This document shows positions 46,520-60,009 of a stretch of DNA of 64,000 nt, piece after piece (within the stretch, counting starts at the first letter, position 1; the number at the start of each line of letters is the position of its first letter). Source of the stretch: Hepsetus odoe (Eukaryota > Chordata > Actinopteri > Characiformes > Hepsetidae); the NCBI GenBank assembly GCA_017165825.1, contig CM029367.1, forward strand, positions 25,814,506-25,878,505, given 5' to 3'. Below the pieces are notes generated by a model that ran no database searches, had not been told where the DNA came from, and saw nothing but the letters and a program-made list of their open reading frames with translations. The translations under genes were made by a program, and so were the position numbers.

Positions 46520-48920
46520 AAAAGTGCTCCGCATTAGTACAGTGGACAGAATGTTATTGCTTTCCTTTGTGATATTTCATTGAAATGGACTTTAAGTATG
46601 CTAACAAATCTTTTTTTATCATTATGTATTTTAATTATTTATATTTATCTGTTGACAAACAGGAAATGCTTTAAAGTGAAATCTAAATGAAGTATATTTC
46701 CATTTATATTCCATGTTTTAAATGTGACCATGAGTTCAAATGAGAAGTGGAAATGAAAATGGACAGCTATTACTTGCTGTTTAACTGGGGGTATAAAAAA
46801 GAGGGGACATGTCAAGTTTCATTTAGTCTTCCATCCATTACTATCAGAGACTAGATAATACAGCAGGGACAGGTGACAAAATGTTGTTGAGCTGCAAAAA
46901 TCAACACATGGCTACTACATATGACTAACAGTTGATAATAACAGTTGATAATGCCAATTTCCAATATCAACATCGTCATATAAAAGTTTTTTTTTATTAT
47001 TTTCTCAGCACCTCAGCACAAAGAACATCTCTGTAAAGGATGTGTTTAGAAAATAAGTTTAAAAATGTCATTTAAGGGGAAAAAATGCCACAAAGTATAT
47101 GGAAATTCAAATCTCTGCAAAATATTAAAACACACTTTGCATGATTAAGAGGTGGTCTGCATTCATTTGAACTAAAAGATTCATGTTTGTTGAATCATCT
47201 CTGGAACACCTGAAGTTGGGCTAAATGCTCACATCACGATCATCGAAAATTATGCATATAGGCTTATTTTCAAATTGCAAATATCAAAATGAAATTGCAA
47301 AAGGCCAGTAAAGATATCACCTCAACATATGGCATTATTGTGTATTTGTTGCAAACAGGCACTGGGGAGGGCAGCTTAAAAGGCCAAATCTTAAAAGATC
47401 CCACTAAGTAATAGCTCAAGAGCTGGGTGTGCCTGAAAAGAATGAATGTTATGCAGATTGTTTTACCTCATAGGTATGGGGGTGCATATAGTTATAGGTA
47501 TTTGATGTTGCAGAGCAGTTATTTTGCCTCAGGAACATTGTTAAAATTATATGGCATCACAGACTCTGTCCTCCAGTAGGATATTTTGAGACAAAAATGT
47601 GGCCACATCTACTGGGAGACAAAAACTGGGTTGTCATTGAATCTTCTTGTAATGTGAAGAATTCCTCAGTGCCCAAATAGCTGAATGGCCACATAAAAAT
47701 CGAAAGGCATTTTGGCCTTTTAGCAAAGGGTGAGCTGAGAACGCACAAGAGGAACAGGAAGAATAAGGGATGATGTGATATTCAGCGTGCAGGGAAGCTC
47801 TCAGATTCCTTGCTTATTAAGATGCTAATCGAATGATATTCCTGGTATTCTTGTATTCCTCATAGTACCTCAAGGCACTGGATTCATTTTAAAGCCCCCC
47901 ACACCTCCCTTGGTTAGGTCAAGAGTCTCAGATGATGGATGGATGGATGGATGGATGGATGGATGGGTGGATATTTTACTTTAGACCTGGTGTCACAAGG
48001 AGATGTTCCACCTTTAATAGTTTAATATTTCATTTGTACATTGGCCCAATCTTAGTGGTGAGGAAAGAAATCATTTAGAAAATATACATTAACTCATCAT
48101 TCTTGCAAGCCTTTCAACTTTGACCACAGCACACAATCTCTACACCCATCATCAACATGTCTGTAAACTGTGCTATCAGGAGCATCCGCATGCTGTTGAG
48201 GGAAGGGGGCCAAGACAGCATATACCTCAAGTATCGTAACTTAAAGGCAGACATTGGATGGTCCAATGTCAAACATAAACCCTACGTTAATAATGCCTTT
48301 ACTTAAGTATTCAGCCAAAGAGACATTTAGAAACTTTATGCTGAACTTCTTTCAGAATTGCAGGGCAGTGTACACGCTAACAGAGGACATTGGTTCGATT
48401 GATTAGTAGTGACCGCTTAATCCAAAGAAAAGAGAATATACACTACAGGGGAGTTGGGGATCATCCTCGGATTTAAATATATGAATATAAAGTTGATCGG
48501 TGAGGGCCTGGGGTGTTTTGGGGGAGGAAAATTTGGAGACTTAGTCCAAATGAATGAGATTATGAAAAATATCACTCAGTTCTTCAAATCAAACAATCTC
48601 ATGTGGTCTGTGGATCATTGTATATTTCATTTTTCAATAGGATGATCCCATGCACTCACAAAAAAAAAAAAAAGAAACTACATCCAGTTAAACGAAAAGC
48701 AAAAGTTTTGTGAAGTATATTTTGAGCTTTGCCCTTTGAACTGGCTTGGGAAGAGCTGGACGAGTCTGAAATGCGTATGCAGCAAATGAGACAGAGCTGT
48801 CTGCATGCTTGAAAAGGGACTGGGAAGACTGTTTGGATGGATGCCAGCAATCTTTGCTGCTGTGAAAAAGGCAATGGTTGGTTGGTTGTTTTATTGAAAC
48901 TTAAGGATGGCTTTTATTGA
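46520..48920. other. Intergenic stretch, microsatellite only
   Basis: A GGAT tetranucleotide run lies at about 47935-47970. No gene or complete repeat copy was recognised in the rest. Confidence 0.4.
47935..47972. repeat. (ATGG)n microsatellite
   Basis: About nine tandem GATG/ATGG units with one variant (GGGTGG) at the right end. Confidence 0.93.
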
Positions 48921-48923
48921 ATT

Positions 48924-49187
48924 GGGCAGCGGTGGCCTAGCGGTTAGGGCGTTAGCCGCATGATCGGAGGATCGGAGGTTCAAACCCCTTCCCAGTAGGT
49001 TGCCCTGAGGTACCCTTGAGCAAGGTACCGTCCCTGTCACTGCTCCCCGGGCGCTTTCAATAGCTGCCCACTGCTGCACGGGTTTGAGTGTGCATGGGTT
49101 AAATGCAGAGGTCCAATTTCGGTGTGGTTCATGTGTGCTGTGCCATGACCTCGCAATGACAAGGGTTGTCACTTTCACTTTTCACCT
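48924..49187 (+). repeat. tRNA-derived SINE (family B), best-preserved copy
   Basis: Head GGGCAGCGGTGGCCTAGCGG (box A) is followed by GGAGGTTCAAACCCC (box B), CCAGTAGGTTGCCCTGAGGT, CTTGAGCAAGGTACCGTCCC, CACTGCTCCCCGGGCGC and the tail AAATGCAGAGGTCCAATTTC, ending CACTTTCACTTTTCACC. Confidence 0.9.
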
Positions 49188-49189
49188 GT

Positions 49190-50060
49190 AATATATATAG
49201 CTATATTACGTTCCAGAACCAGTCAGTTATTTCCTATAAACAATTTTGAAAAAGCACTGTATATGTTTAAAATAAGTGCTTTTAGTCTGTGGTGTGCATT
49301 CTTCTGCCATTTTCCAAAAGTCCTACTGAGGAACGGACTCTATCCTGATTTCTCGAGATTTTAAAATTGTCAAGAACTCAGAACTTAAGACTGTATACAG
49401 TATGAAAATGGATGTAATTCTGCAAGTCTTGAAGGTAAGCAAGGGTAAACTAATCACAGTTGAAAGACATGATGGCCTTTCTAATACATGTGACCTTTAA
49501 ACCTGTGCGGAGAACACCCACAGCTCATTTCTCACACTTGCACCAGACACTCTTAAAAGCACTCAAGGAGAGCTGACACTCAGAGAGGCAGAGAGAATGA
49601 AAGAGAGAAACAACAAAAGAGAGATAAAGAGATATTTCAGGATGCTTCTTGCTGCCCCCGCAGGTTAGTGGGGGGAGCAGAAACAGACAGCAGTAATAGA
49701 CCAGCAGCCTGCAGCTCAGCCTGAGGAGCCAAGCGCCTCAACAGGAGACATCTATTTCAGAGCAGCAGGTCCCAGAGAAAATTCAGCCTTCGGTCTCGTT
49801 AAGCTTCTTTTTCATTTTTTAATATTTTGATTTTTGACACACCCTGTTCTTAAACTTTGTCTCGCTGCATTTAAATGTTCTATTATTATTAAATTCTATT
49901 ATTATAATAAAAATTTCTTGAACTGGCAAATATATACTGTGAAAAGTGAGCAGGGAATTTGTCCTCTGCCATTTCACATAAAATTGCTGTGATGCTAGCT
50001 GAAGTACTCAGTGTAGTATCTTAATTTGGGTGAACTTCAATTTATTATGTGTTTCTTTGT
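49190..50060. other. Intergenic stretch, no features recognised
   Basis: No coding or repeat family recognised. A GA-rich stretch lies around 49570-49640. Confidence 0.4.
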
Positions 50061-50071
50061 TATGTGAGGGG

Positions 50072-50072
<1 letters not shown>

Positions 50073-50108
<36 letters not shown>
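50073..50108. repeat. (TA)n microsatellite
   Basis: About 36 bases of alternating TA at the left edge of the family C SINE. Confidence 0.95.
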
Positions 50109-50111
<3 letters not shown>

Positions 50112-50457
50112 TCTCTCACTCACTCATTTTCATAGACACTTGTCCTAATTAGGGTCATGGTGGGTGCTGGAGCCTAGCCCAGCACTCAGAGGGCAAAGGG
50201 CACAGAAACACCCTGGACAGGTCATCAGTCCATCACAGGACAGACACACAGACAAACACACTCACACCTACTGGCAATTTAGCATCTCCAATCTCTCATG
50301 TCTTCAGATGGTGGGAGGAAGCCTGAACTCCTGCAGGAAACCCACCCAGACATGGGGAGAACCTGCAAACAGAGAAAGGACCTGGACTGCCCTGCCTGGG
50401 AATCGAACCCAGGCCCTTCTCACTGTGAGGTGACAGCACTACCCACTGCACCACTCT
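50109..50457 (-). repeat. SINE (family C), full-length inverted copy
   Basis: The right end is the tRNA-like head on the minus strand (GGTGCAGTGGGTAGTGCTGT, then GGGTTCGATTCCCAG as B box). Leftward come GGGAGGAAGCCTGAACTCCT and CATGGGGAGAACCTGCA. The tail with CTGGACAGGTCATCAGTCC and CACACACAGACAAACACACT follows, ending in the TA microsatellite. This is the complete version of the fragments at 6107, 9700, 52000 and 57890. Confidence 0.88.
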
Positions 50458-50459
50458 AA

Positions 50460-51960
50460 TGATTAGCTGCTTTTATTTAGACTTTTTCATTCAAAATGTA
50501 AAATAATAATAAGAAAATGTGGCTTTCATCATTTAAGTTAGAGCTAATTGACTGAAAATCAGTCCACTCAGAAAAGGCCTGTAACGATCATGAAGTTTTA
50601 CCTAATGATTTTCCTAATGGTCATCTAATGTTATTTATATTCTCATTACATTTTTGTTGATTGCTTTTAAAGCTGAAGCCTAAAGTGGCCACTTAACTGG
50701 TTATATATCAATCAAGGTTCCACAATTTTGGAAATGATAATGTTATTATTTGTAAGTATGAGTTTCCTGACCAGTGTTTGTGATTTAAATTCTATTATTT
50801 TCTTATTAATAAAAGATCCAGTCTTTTCTGCCACAGAATAGCACCTTCTTTTGAATAAATGCTGGATATAGTGGGTCCGACGGTTCATGAACCCAGCAGG
50901 ACAAATTACCCTACTCTTATTATCTTACTATATATTTTCACCATCGTTTGAGTTGTCATCTTTCTTTTACCTTAATTATGTAAATAAAGGGTTACACATG
51001 TGTATAGTCTGCTTTAAAGGCACATTTTTACTGCAGCATTCTGTTCCATATAATTTCAGTTATCATGATGATATATTTTTCCTTCATTGCCTACGCTTAC
51101 TTTGGGAAGTTAGCAACTAAAGATGGTCCCTCATACAGACGCACTAAATAATTCCACTTCTAAAGTGTACTCTAACCCAGCATGTAACGTACAAATACTG
51201 GTGAGGCTGATGCTTATGAATATCTATCATTTCAAACAAACTACAAGAAAGTTCCTGCAGCCAGCAAGATCTCAGCACATGTGAAAATAATCCCTGGTGG
51301 TTCCACAGCAAGCTGCTTTGGAGAAAGTTCAAGAGTGTGCAAAGCTGCATCAAAAAAAACTTCTTTAAATTTGTACAGTCAAAGTCAGACCAAACCTTTC
51401 CATTTTTTAGAAGGAAAAAATGTATCCAAAAAAAACCAAACAAAAAGAAAACCAAGTGTTTCAAATGTGATATTGTGATATAAAAGTGATAGTCATGCAG
51501 AGAGATGCAAGTTCAGTCCCTGGTGCCACAACCATCCATTGGTGGGACTCCAAGAAAGCAACTGTCCCGTCTCTTCCTCGGCATACATATATATTAGCAG
51601 CTAGGGTTCTCCTCCAAGCATGCTGAGCTAACGATCTATTGTGCTAATGTTAATGGTAGTGTGATAAGATGCAGGGGCAGGATTTTTGTATCTTGGATGA
51701 ATCCTGGGTTAGCCTTCACCGGCAGAATTTTAGTTGTAAATTTTGTACATTTTAAATATCTATAATGTGTAGATCTTTTTTTTAATATATTCTGGTCACT
51801 GCATAATGACACCATTCTTTTTCATTTGTATATATTATCCTAAAATTTAAAAATTCAGAATAAAGAAAATATTTCAAAGGTGTCTTCAACCTTTTGACTG
51901 CTGCTGTACATATCCAGGCCTACTATAGGCCAGAAGATTAGGGCTAAAAATTTTTTTTTA
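50460..51960. other. Intergenic stretch, no features recognised
   Basis: AT-rich sequence with only short spurious frames (such as 51144-51464, minus) that match no family. Confidence 0.4.
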
Positions 51961-51962
51961 TA

Positions 51963-52280
51963 TAAAAATATTTATGGCATTCATCCGATGCTCTTATCCA
52001 GTGCAAGTACCCACCATCCAAAGATATGCATGTCAGGTGGATTAAATATGCTAAACTGCCCTGTAGATGTGTTTCTGTGTGTGTGCATTATGTCAAAGTG
52101 CATGTAGTGTGTCTGTGTGTGTCTATTTGCTCTGCAAGTCGATCTTGGGTTTGAGAAAGCTGTTATATAAATAAAACGTATTATTATTTATTACTATTAT
52201 TATTTGTCTGTGTGTCTGCCCTGTGATGGACTGGTGACCTGTCCGAGGTGTTTCCCCGTCTTTAACACTGTGAAAGCTGT
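51963..52280 (+). repeat. SINE scraps (family A tail, then family C body)
   Basis: A family A tail fragment (GCATTCATCCGATGCTCTTA, read inverted) at 51963-52005 is followed by family C blocks. These are AAACTGCCCTGTAGATGTG, then a TG-rich part, and GATGGACTGGTGACCTGTCC. Confidence 0.6.
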
Positions 52281-52284
52281 CATT

Positions 52285-53540
52285 ACTCTTGACTAGATGT
52301 CATTCCTCTCAGCCAGATGTTAAGTGAGCAGGGAAATATAGCTGCTCTAGAGATGCACTGCTGTATTTGACACACACTCACAGCAGAGAAGCCGACGGTA
52401 CAATAGTCAATAACTCAAATAAATATAAAACAACTATAATGAACTACACAATGTAATGTGTCATAAGCCAAAGAAAACGGACGGATCTCAGCGATATTTA
52501 CTGGTACAAGATTTGTTCATTACTGTGTAGCAACAGACAGAACTTTAGAAAGCAAGAAATTACAATTAATCCATTTAAAAAATGATGACTGTTTACTCTA
52601 ATGTAACCATTAGTGTAATATAGATGATGATTTTTACTTTTGGCCTTTACCGAAGCCTGTTTAAATAAATGTGGTTGAATTGCTGTCTTCAGACCAGTGC
52701 GTTACAATGCATCAGTGCATCTGTTTACAAAGCTGGAGTAAATGATTCTAGGAGATGGGTGAATACATAGAATGAAGGAGAGCACCCCTAATCCAGCCAA
52801 TCCTTTTTCTCTCTGCCACTGCTGGAAGAGTGCAGCCCCCTCATTGTCCGCCCCTCTGTCATTATGTGACTAATAGTGAACAGTAAGCGTCCTCACAGCC
52901 GCATCAAAGGAAGCGAAACCCACAAATTAATCCAAACAAACCGGCCTCCGCCAGGCTTCTCCTGCCTTTTACACCAGCGCTCTGAAATCACCAGGAAGCA
53001 GAAAGTAGCTTTTGTTCTCAATAACAAACGCCACAATTAGAACCGCATAAAGGCATACTTATATTTTCAGCAACTGCAAAGGCACACTTTATTTCTGCAC
53101 TGGCAGGCCACAGAGTGAACAGTGCCTGCGACTAAACCAGATGGACGTCATTGTCTATGCATAGTCGGTCAGGCTGTATTGCAGCAGCTGATAGATAGAG
53201 CAAATAAAGACAGCAGCATTAAGCAGTTATGGGAAGTCATATCTGCAAAAACATGCTGCAGGACAATATAAATGATTAATAGGATCTATGAAGGCCATGG
53301 CTGATTGGCTTAAGGAAATTATTGGTTACTGAAAATGTCGAACAGATATAACAGCACATAAAGATTTATACAATGTATGCTGGCCTACAGGCCTGATCTA
53401 CATGATCTTCAATGTCTCACCCAAGGTGATTATTAGTATTTGATCAGGAAAAGGCAAATTTGTAAAAAGTGAGTTTTTAATAATGTTCAAACAATGATTT
53501 GCATTTTGCAGTTTTGAAACTGCTATTAAAGCTTCTTCTT
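52285..53540. other. Intergenic stretch, no features recognised
   Basis: No recognisable coding sequence or repeat copy. An unusually even base composition with few simple repeats is seen at 52800-53200. Confidence 0.4.
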
Positions 53541-53554
53541 TTCCCAATATATGT

Positions 53555-53645
53555 CTTTTCTCACCTCTGTACATGTTCAAACCAATGCAATCTTGCATCT
53601 TTGACTTTATCCAAATTTTTCTAATATAGTCAATATAGCCTACTA
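53555..53645 (-). mobile_element. Small RTE-type LINE fragment, inverted
   Basis: CTCTGTACATGTTCAAACCA and the next 40 bases match the plus-strand sequence of the minus-oriented LINE fragment at 14045-14100. It thus derives from the same part of the RT gene. Confidence 0.65.
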
Positions 53646-53849
53646 TTATAACACATCCCTAAAATCTCTATGGCACATTGGCACTACTGGCTCCAAACCT
53701 TGCTTTAGGGACAAATCACATCAACTTCAGAACTGAAGTTCAAGAACCTTAACTCCTGCCAAAAAACTGTCACAAACTCATATATTCCTCAGAATAACCT
53801 CCTTTTGCTTTGGTTTGCTAAGAAGAGGGACAGAGCTGGCAAGATGAGC

Positions 53850-54665
53850 AGCAGGTTAGGTCAATAAAGGACAGCGATGGAAACTCGTAAGTGAGCAAAA
53901 TGTTTTGAACAGACGGAAGAAATACTTAGAGGGGCGGATGAATGAGGAGAATAAGAGAGAAGGTTGGGTTATATAAGGGTAATTACCAGGAAGTGCAGGG
54001 ATATAACAAGATAGAAGTGAGGGCAGCGATGCAGAGGATGAAGAATGGAAAGGCTGTTGGTTAGGTGAGTAATGAAAGTCAGTAGGACAGCAGAATTCCT
54101 TGGATGCAGGAGTACTAAGGGGATCAACATTTCAGAGTAATGAAGAGTGTGGAAGGGAGGTGAAGAAAAGAGTGCAGGTGGTTGGAATTGGTGGAGAAGT
54201 GTGTAAGGAAGGATGTGTGAAAGACCGGTAACAGCAAGAGTGAAAGATGAGGTTTACAGGATGGTAGTGAGACCAGAAATGTTGTATAGGTTGGAGACAG
54301 TGGCGAAAAGACAGGTGTAGGTGCTGCAGGAGTTAAAGATGTTAAGATTTGCTTTGGGAGTGACGAGAACGGACAGGATTAAAAACGAGTATATTAGAGG
54401 GACAGCTCAGGTTGGATGGTTTTGAGACAAAGTCACAGAAGCAAGACTGCATTGGTCTGGACATGTCTAGAGGAGAGACGAGGGTTATTTTAGGAGAAGG
54501 ATGCTGAGGATGGAGCTGCCAGGCAGGAGAGAAAGAGTAAGACCAAAGCAGAGGTTTATGGACGTGACGAGAGAGGATACAGACAGTTGTGTGAAAGAGG
54601 AAGATGCAGAGGACCAGACAAAATGGACCAGACGTGTGGACCCCTGAATGGGATCAGCTAAAAGG
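53850..54665 (+). mobile_element. RTE-type LINE fragment: linker and reverse transcriptase end
   Basis: Plus-strand reading gives, in pieces, a 'MKNGKAVG'-like peptide near 54030-54060, then an internal deletion. After it come a 'REVKKRVQ' peptide near 54150, 'VYRMVVRPEMLYRLETVAKR' near 54250-54310, and a 'DRIKNEYIRGTAQV' peptide near 54375-54415. The C-terminal DVTRE-like segment is near 54560. Stops and shifts are common, so it is dead. The RT catalytic core is deleted. Confidence 0.8.
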
Positions 54666-54669
54666 AAAA

Positions 54670-57330
54670 GCTTAGCACAAGCCAATCACTGACAAACTCT
54701 CATAACACTTATTTCTTTCAGCACAGAGTTACTGAATCCTTTCAACATGGAGTTACTGAATCTTCTAACTACTGAATGCTTGTAAAACCAACCCACAGTC
54801 CATCAATCTCTGCTCTGAAGCTCTTAGAAAGCCTGAAAGGTCTTGATCACCCTCTTGTGTCCACTTGTGGGAGTACAGGGGTAAAGCATGAAGAGACAAG
54901 AGTCTCAGATCATTCTACACTCACACTGTATAGTATATAGTGGCCCCAAAGAAGAAGTTCAGCTTTGTTTAAATTTGATACTAGAAGCCACTGTTTTCAT
55001 ACCAAAAAATCCAAAAAAATTCAACCAAACAGACTGAGCAGACAGATAAGGTGAGGTGTGTTTTGGTTGAAAAGGTTAGCAGTCAGGAAGTGGTCTGGAA
55101 CCGTTGAGTTTGCAGAAATGGTGCACAGATAAAAGACAGCCCTCACCCACACAAAGTTAAGACTCTAAGGCGCTATGCTAACAGAATACAGAGCTGTAAG
55201 CAAGTTTCATTCTTTCAATATTCATATTTTACTCAAAGAATGGCGATTTTTTTAGAGGTGAAACCTGCAGACTTTGTTAAGTGTTCATTTTAAAGCGAGA
55301 CATACAGCTTTCTCTTTTTTATATAAAAACAATTAATCAGTTACACTTCTATAGATTTAAAGGAAGGGAAAAATACAATGGCCTGGTAATAAACCTTTTT
55401 ATCCACCAATTTATCTTTTTTTTTTAATGGCATACTATTGGTAACATTTTAACTAACCACAACGATCTAATTACCTTAATACAATCAAAAACACAACAAT
55501 TTATAAAAACTAGTTTGCTTAAAGAACTACTTTGCCTTACAACACTCCATGTACTCTTCCAACCTGAATTCATTTTTTCATATTTTAAGAGTCATAATCT
55601 TCAAAAATAACGAAACAATGTTTTAGGCATCAGTTGTTTGGAAATGTTTAAGGACCTTTAGTCAGTTCTGCTGAAATGTTGCCAGGTATTGTACCAGTCA
55701 TTGTGCACCAAGCTCAACAACAACAACAACAACAACATCTTCTGGTCACACCAATGGCGGTGTGAACTGAGTCCTCATTTCTAGTGGTTGTAGGCTGTGG
55801 TTTGAGGAGGACGTATCACACAGCAAGCCTATATTTAACTGCAAGGCTTTCACAGCTCTGCCTTTCCAGTAAAGGTTATCACCACAAATGTATATCAGGA
55901 GTCTAAAGCAAACTGAGCCATGTCTTAAACTGAAATGGCATGAAATGCTACTGAGGAGAGTCTGCAGCTGACTGACGGATCACTGACAGTGATTACGATC
56001 TGCATGAGAAAAGAATACAGCACATATCGGATCAAGTGTGGTCCTGTTGTCACATGAGTAAAAAGAACAAATAACACCTTTAATGAATGTATGACCTCGA
56101 AGCAATGAGTTCATTCAGGTTATGAAAGGACAATATCCTAGAATTAAAATGACCCGTTTTTCTTTACGGAAAAGGTATTTTTCATCTTCCATCCTTCACA
56201 ATAGAGTCATTATTAATGTGAAGTACATAATAGACTTTCCTGTCTATAATCCATTCACTGTGTTAGATTTGACACTGCGTCGCCTATTTAATTTGTATTA
56301 GCAGATTATTTTGAGCTTATATTCTTAAATTCTTGTTTTTTTTGCTTGATGCCTTTTACTCTTAGCTGAGTTGTTTTAGGAAGCTGCTTTGACTTCTACT
56401 TAGATTGAACACACACAGCACATTTTCCAAGCAGGCCAATGTCTTTTGTATATTGTAAGGTGGCCCCTGCTTGGACAGGAACTTGAATTTAGGGCAACCG
56501 GATGTTGTTTAGCATCAAAGCATGTCATCCTTCTTTTTTTTTCTTACCACAAAACCCCCTCTTTCAGCCAAAAGGCAAGAGATACAGTGCTTCCAAACAG
56601 CATTCAGTACAGGCTCTGACCAACTGATCATTATCTGCAGAGGGAACTTCACAAATCTCTCATCACAATTTAAATTTAAGGTCAGGGAATAAAGTGGCAA
56701 CCCGAAGTAGGTTATTGTATCTAGAACCATCGCTCAACAGCAGTTTATCATGTATTTTTGGGAGGTGAAAAAAATCTGATAAGCTGGCAGATACATATGT
56801 ACTGAGTTGAGCTGCGCTGTGCAAGTTAGGGACCATAATTTCCTATCACAACAGGCCAATAATTACAAATGATTGATTTTTCAATGTCAAAAAAAAAAAA
56901 AAAACGTGTATTTTACAAAAACAATTAAATAAAACCCCTTCATAATACCATTTGTTAACTACTTTTGTGTATTTTTGTCCTACTGTCAACTCCTCCATTC
57001 TTTCATTGTCCAGCTCTGTGCTTTCACAGCTGCTCCAAATCCCTCACTAACTTTACTCGATCCTTCAAAGAGACAAGGGTTGCAACCTACAAATCTCTGC
57101 ATCTTTCAATGATTTAATATTATTATTTTTAAATACACTGAATTTTATCTTCACTTATTCTGTAAAGATAAGAAAATGTTAACCTGCGTTGCGTGAGTGC
57201 CATAAATGAGATGATTTAGCATTTTTTATTTATTAAAAATAATAATTATCATAAATGTTTACACCTACACAATGTACATACATTGTATAGATTTTTTTTT
57301 TTATTATTTTTTTATATTGTACATACAGAA
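54670..57330. other. Intergenic stretch, no genes recognised
   Basis: A CAA run lies at about 55718-55737 and poly-A/T runs near 55415 and 56889. No coding sequence is recognised. Confidence 0.4.
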
Positions 57331-57339
57331 AAAAAATAT

Positions 57340-57524
57340 TTACATTTACATTTGCGACATTTAGCAGACGCTCTTATCCAGAGCGACGTCCATGTCCTAA
57401 TTACAGGGACAGTCCCCCTGGAGCAACTCAGGGTTAAGGGTCTTGCTCAGGGACCCAGTGATGGTAGTGCCAGAGGTGGGATTCAAACCTGGGACCTCTT
57501 GAGCCATTGGTCCATAGGCAAGTA
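57340..57524 (-). repeat. tRNA-derived SINE (family A), head truncated
   Basis: TTTACATTTGCGACATTTAG tail, then GGAGCAACTCAGGGTTAAGG and GGTGGGATTCAAACCTGGG. The copy stops at GGCAAGTATG, before the box A region. Confidence 0.88.
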
Positions 57525-57884
57525 TGTTAATGAACAAACATTTTCTAAAAATGTATTTTTTCTACTTTTCTCTTGCTTGTGTAACATTTCTGCTGGAACC
57601 CGTTTAGTATATTTAGTTTATCAAAGTTACATTTCGCTGCTTGTGGCACCAGTAAAATTTAAATAACAATACTAATAACTCCTCCCATTCATGACAGTCA
57701 TTATTACATAAACTAGATCTAGATCAGCACCGCTTCTCACATGGTTTGTGGAAACAGCCACTTTTGGCAAGAATGGCATTTGGCAGAGCCATGATGTTGA
57801 TTTTTTTAGCTCATTGTAAGTCATAGTGCATCATAAACCACATCCCAGTTTTAGAAATTCTGAGGCGATAAATAATGAAAGTGT

Positions 57885-58035
57885 TGTGTGAAGTTTCTCC
57901 CATAATCGACAGACATGCATCCACCTGATGAAGCTAAATTGCCCCCTAGGTTTAACTGGGTCAGTGTGTTTGTGTGCTCTGACTGGCGACCCGACCAGGA
58001 TGTTTCTTTGATGCTGGGACAGGCTCTAGGGTAAG
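57885..58035 (+). repeat. Family C SINE fragment
   Basis: TTCTCCCATAATCGACAGAC, AAATTGCCCCCTAGG, CTGACTGGCGACC and GATGCTGGGACAGGCTC are diverged family C blocks in the forward order. Confidence 0.55.
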
Positions 58036-58039
58036 CTAT

Positions 58040-59280
58040 CAATATTCACTTGAGTGAAGTGTACCAAATCTTTTTAGAGATTGAATCACTATAAAAGCGG
58101 TGTAAGAGCCATCATACCTGAGCATGCTGTCCGTAATCGGTTTAGGATCCTAGATGTGAAGCCAGAGGCGTCGCTTTGAGAGCGCCATCTGAAGACAGGA
58201 CATCCTGCAGAGGGTGGCTGCACATCAGGCAAGGTGTCTTCGCTGCTCATGGTGCAGCAGCTCAGTGTGAAGCACTACCCTGAGCAAAAGCCACAAAGCA
58301 GTGGTGAGACTGGTGAGTCTGTGTGTGAGAAACATAGAGAGAAAAAAATAGCCTTGCACAATGTGACACATTTCATTTGAGTTGCAAAACAGCAACCCAC
58401 AAAAAACCTGAGGAAGTCCAGCTGTGTATGAGGGGGTTGGGCCACTTTTCACCATCAAGCAACCATCACTGCATCCGCCTTGAACAGATAGGATAGTCGT
58501 CTAGACACACCAAGACAAAATTTAAAGCTCAGAATCAAAAACCGGGAATCTATGGAGCGTCTGTGATTAGAGAATTACCAAATTTCAAAATACTTTTTTT
58601 TTTTTTTACAGTACAAACAGGAGGCTTGATTCCATATGTGACATCTTTATTGCTTGTTATTGTAGCAAACATCTGTTAAATGTTCTTACATAAATTGTAG
58701 TTCAATCGGTACTGATTTAAAATCCCAGTAATGATATGGTTCCACCAGACACTGGCCATGTAGCAAAAATAGAAACCCCAGGCAAGTGTTTTTAAGGACA
58801 TGAGGGTGTTAAATGACAGGCACATCATAAATTTAGGATCATAAAGTTGGAAAAGTCACTGAATCTTGACTTTCTGTCACTCCAGTTTCAGCTGCCTAAC
58901 TTTATGGAGTTTTCATGACTTCTCTCTTTATCTGAAATGTTTTCCAGTATATAATTTGCAGGCATCAGGGAGTCATTATCAACACACGGGAGACTCCTGG
59001 AATGTCCGGAAGAGGTGGGACGTCTGCCTGTGCTGTGACACTGTTTAAGCCTCCAGCCTGATGCTAAAATAACCCTAATGATGTTTAATGATGATTGATG
59101 TTTGGGTGGTGTTTTGTGCCAAAAACCGTCACAATTTGCTTTTACATGAGAATTTCTCAGCTTTGTCCTCTATTCAAATAGCTGTTGCTGTGCTTTTACA
59201 TGTGTGTGTGTGTCGCAGTTTCTCACCAGGCATTCTCCATCACATGCATTACTGTCTCTGCTCTGTGGCACATGCATTTA
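58040..59280. other. Intergenic stretch, no genes recognised
   Basis: No family-like coding frame or complete repeat copy. Confidence 0.4.
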
Positions 59281-59284
59281 ATCT

Positions 59285-59425
59285 GTTGTGTCATTATTTG
59301 CACTGTATGTTGTCTGTTCTGCAGGACCATGTAGGACCATGATCCTGGAGGAACATTGTTTCAATTCACTGTGAACTGTGTATACAGTTGAAATGACAAT
59401 AAAGCCTACTGGACTGGACTTGATT
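59285..59425 (+). mobile_element. 3' end of a non-LTR retroelement
   Basis: TGCACTGTATGTTGTCTGTT, GATCCTGGAGGAACATTG, TTGAAATGACAATAAAGCC and CTGGACTGGACTTGA form the 3' end common to an abundant fish retroelement family, including its AATAAA. No coding part is attached. Confidence 0.6.
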
Positions 59426-59479
59426 CTACATTTATCAGTTATTTATCAGCATAGTGAGGACATTTTTTTCATGGTATGA

Positions 59480-60008
59480 AGCCTCAGCAAATACTGGTGA
59501 AATAAATAAATAAAAAAATATAAAAAAAACAGGTTCGAGTTTGCTTGATTTTACTCTTTTCAGACTTTTTAGACTTTTGCTGAGGTGAGCAACAGTGTTA
59601 TCAATGCAAGTTAAGATTATACTAACCTGCTCTTTTTTAGTCTAAGATTTTCCACTTTTTCTGCATAAATATGTCCTAAAACATCATTTGTTCTTTTATC
59701 AAAGTCCTAAGAGTGGATAAAAACATTCTAATGATAAAAACTATACACAAATATCATACATTTCCATTTAGTCACTGAGGAAATGCAATCCAGTATTTCA
59801 AGTCTGTAAGTAGTTTGCAAACCTTCACTTTCATTATTTGGGTATTTGGTGTGACCTCCTTGTGCAGTAAGAACTCCTGAAAACTTTTGGAATGTTTTTT
59901 GATTCGTTCTGAGCATCAGCTTGCAGATACTTGTTATCTCATGGTTTTTAAAACACCTGCTTCTAATGCCACCTTCCAATGAATTGCTAATCCTAGAGGT
60001 TCACATAC
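59480..60008. other. Intergenic stretch, possible old Tc1 end
   Basis: Sequence up to GAGGTTCACATACTTTTAAT at about 59995-60015 looks like the degenerate end of a Tc1-like element. No inverted partner was found. Confidence 0.3.
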
Positions 60009-60009
60009 T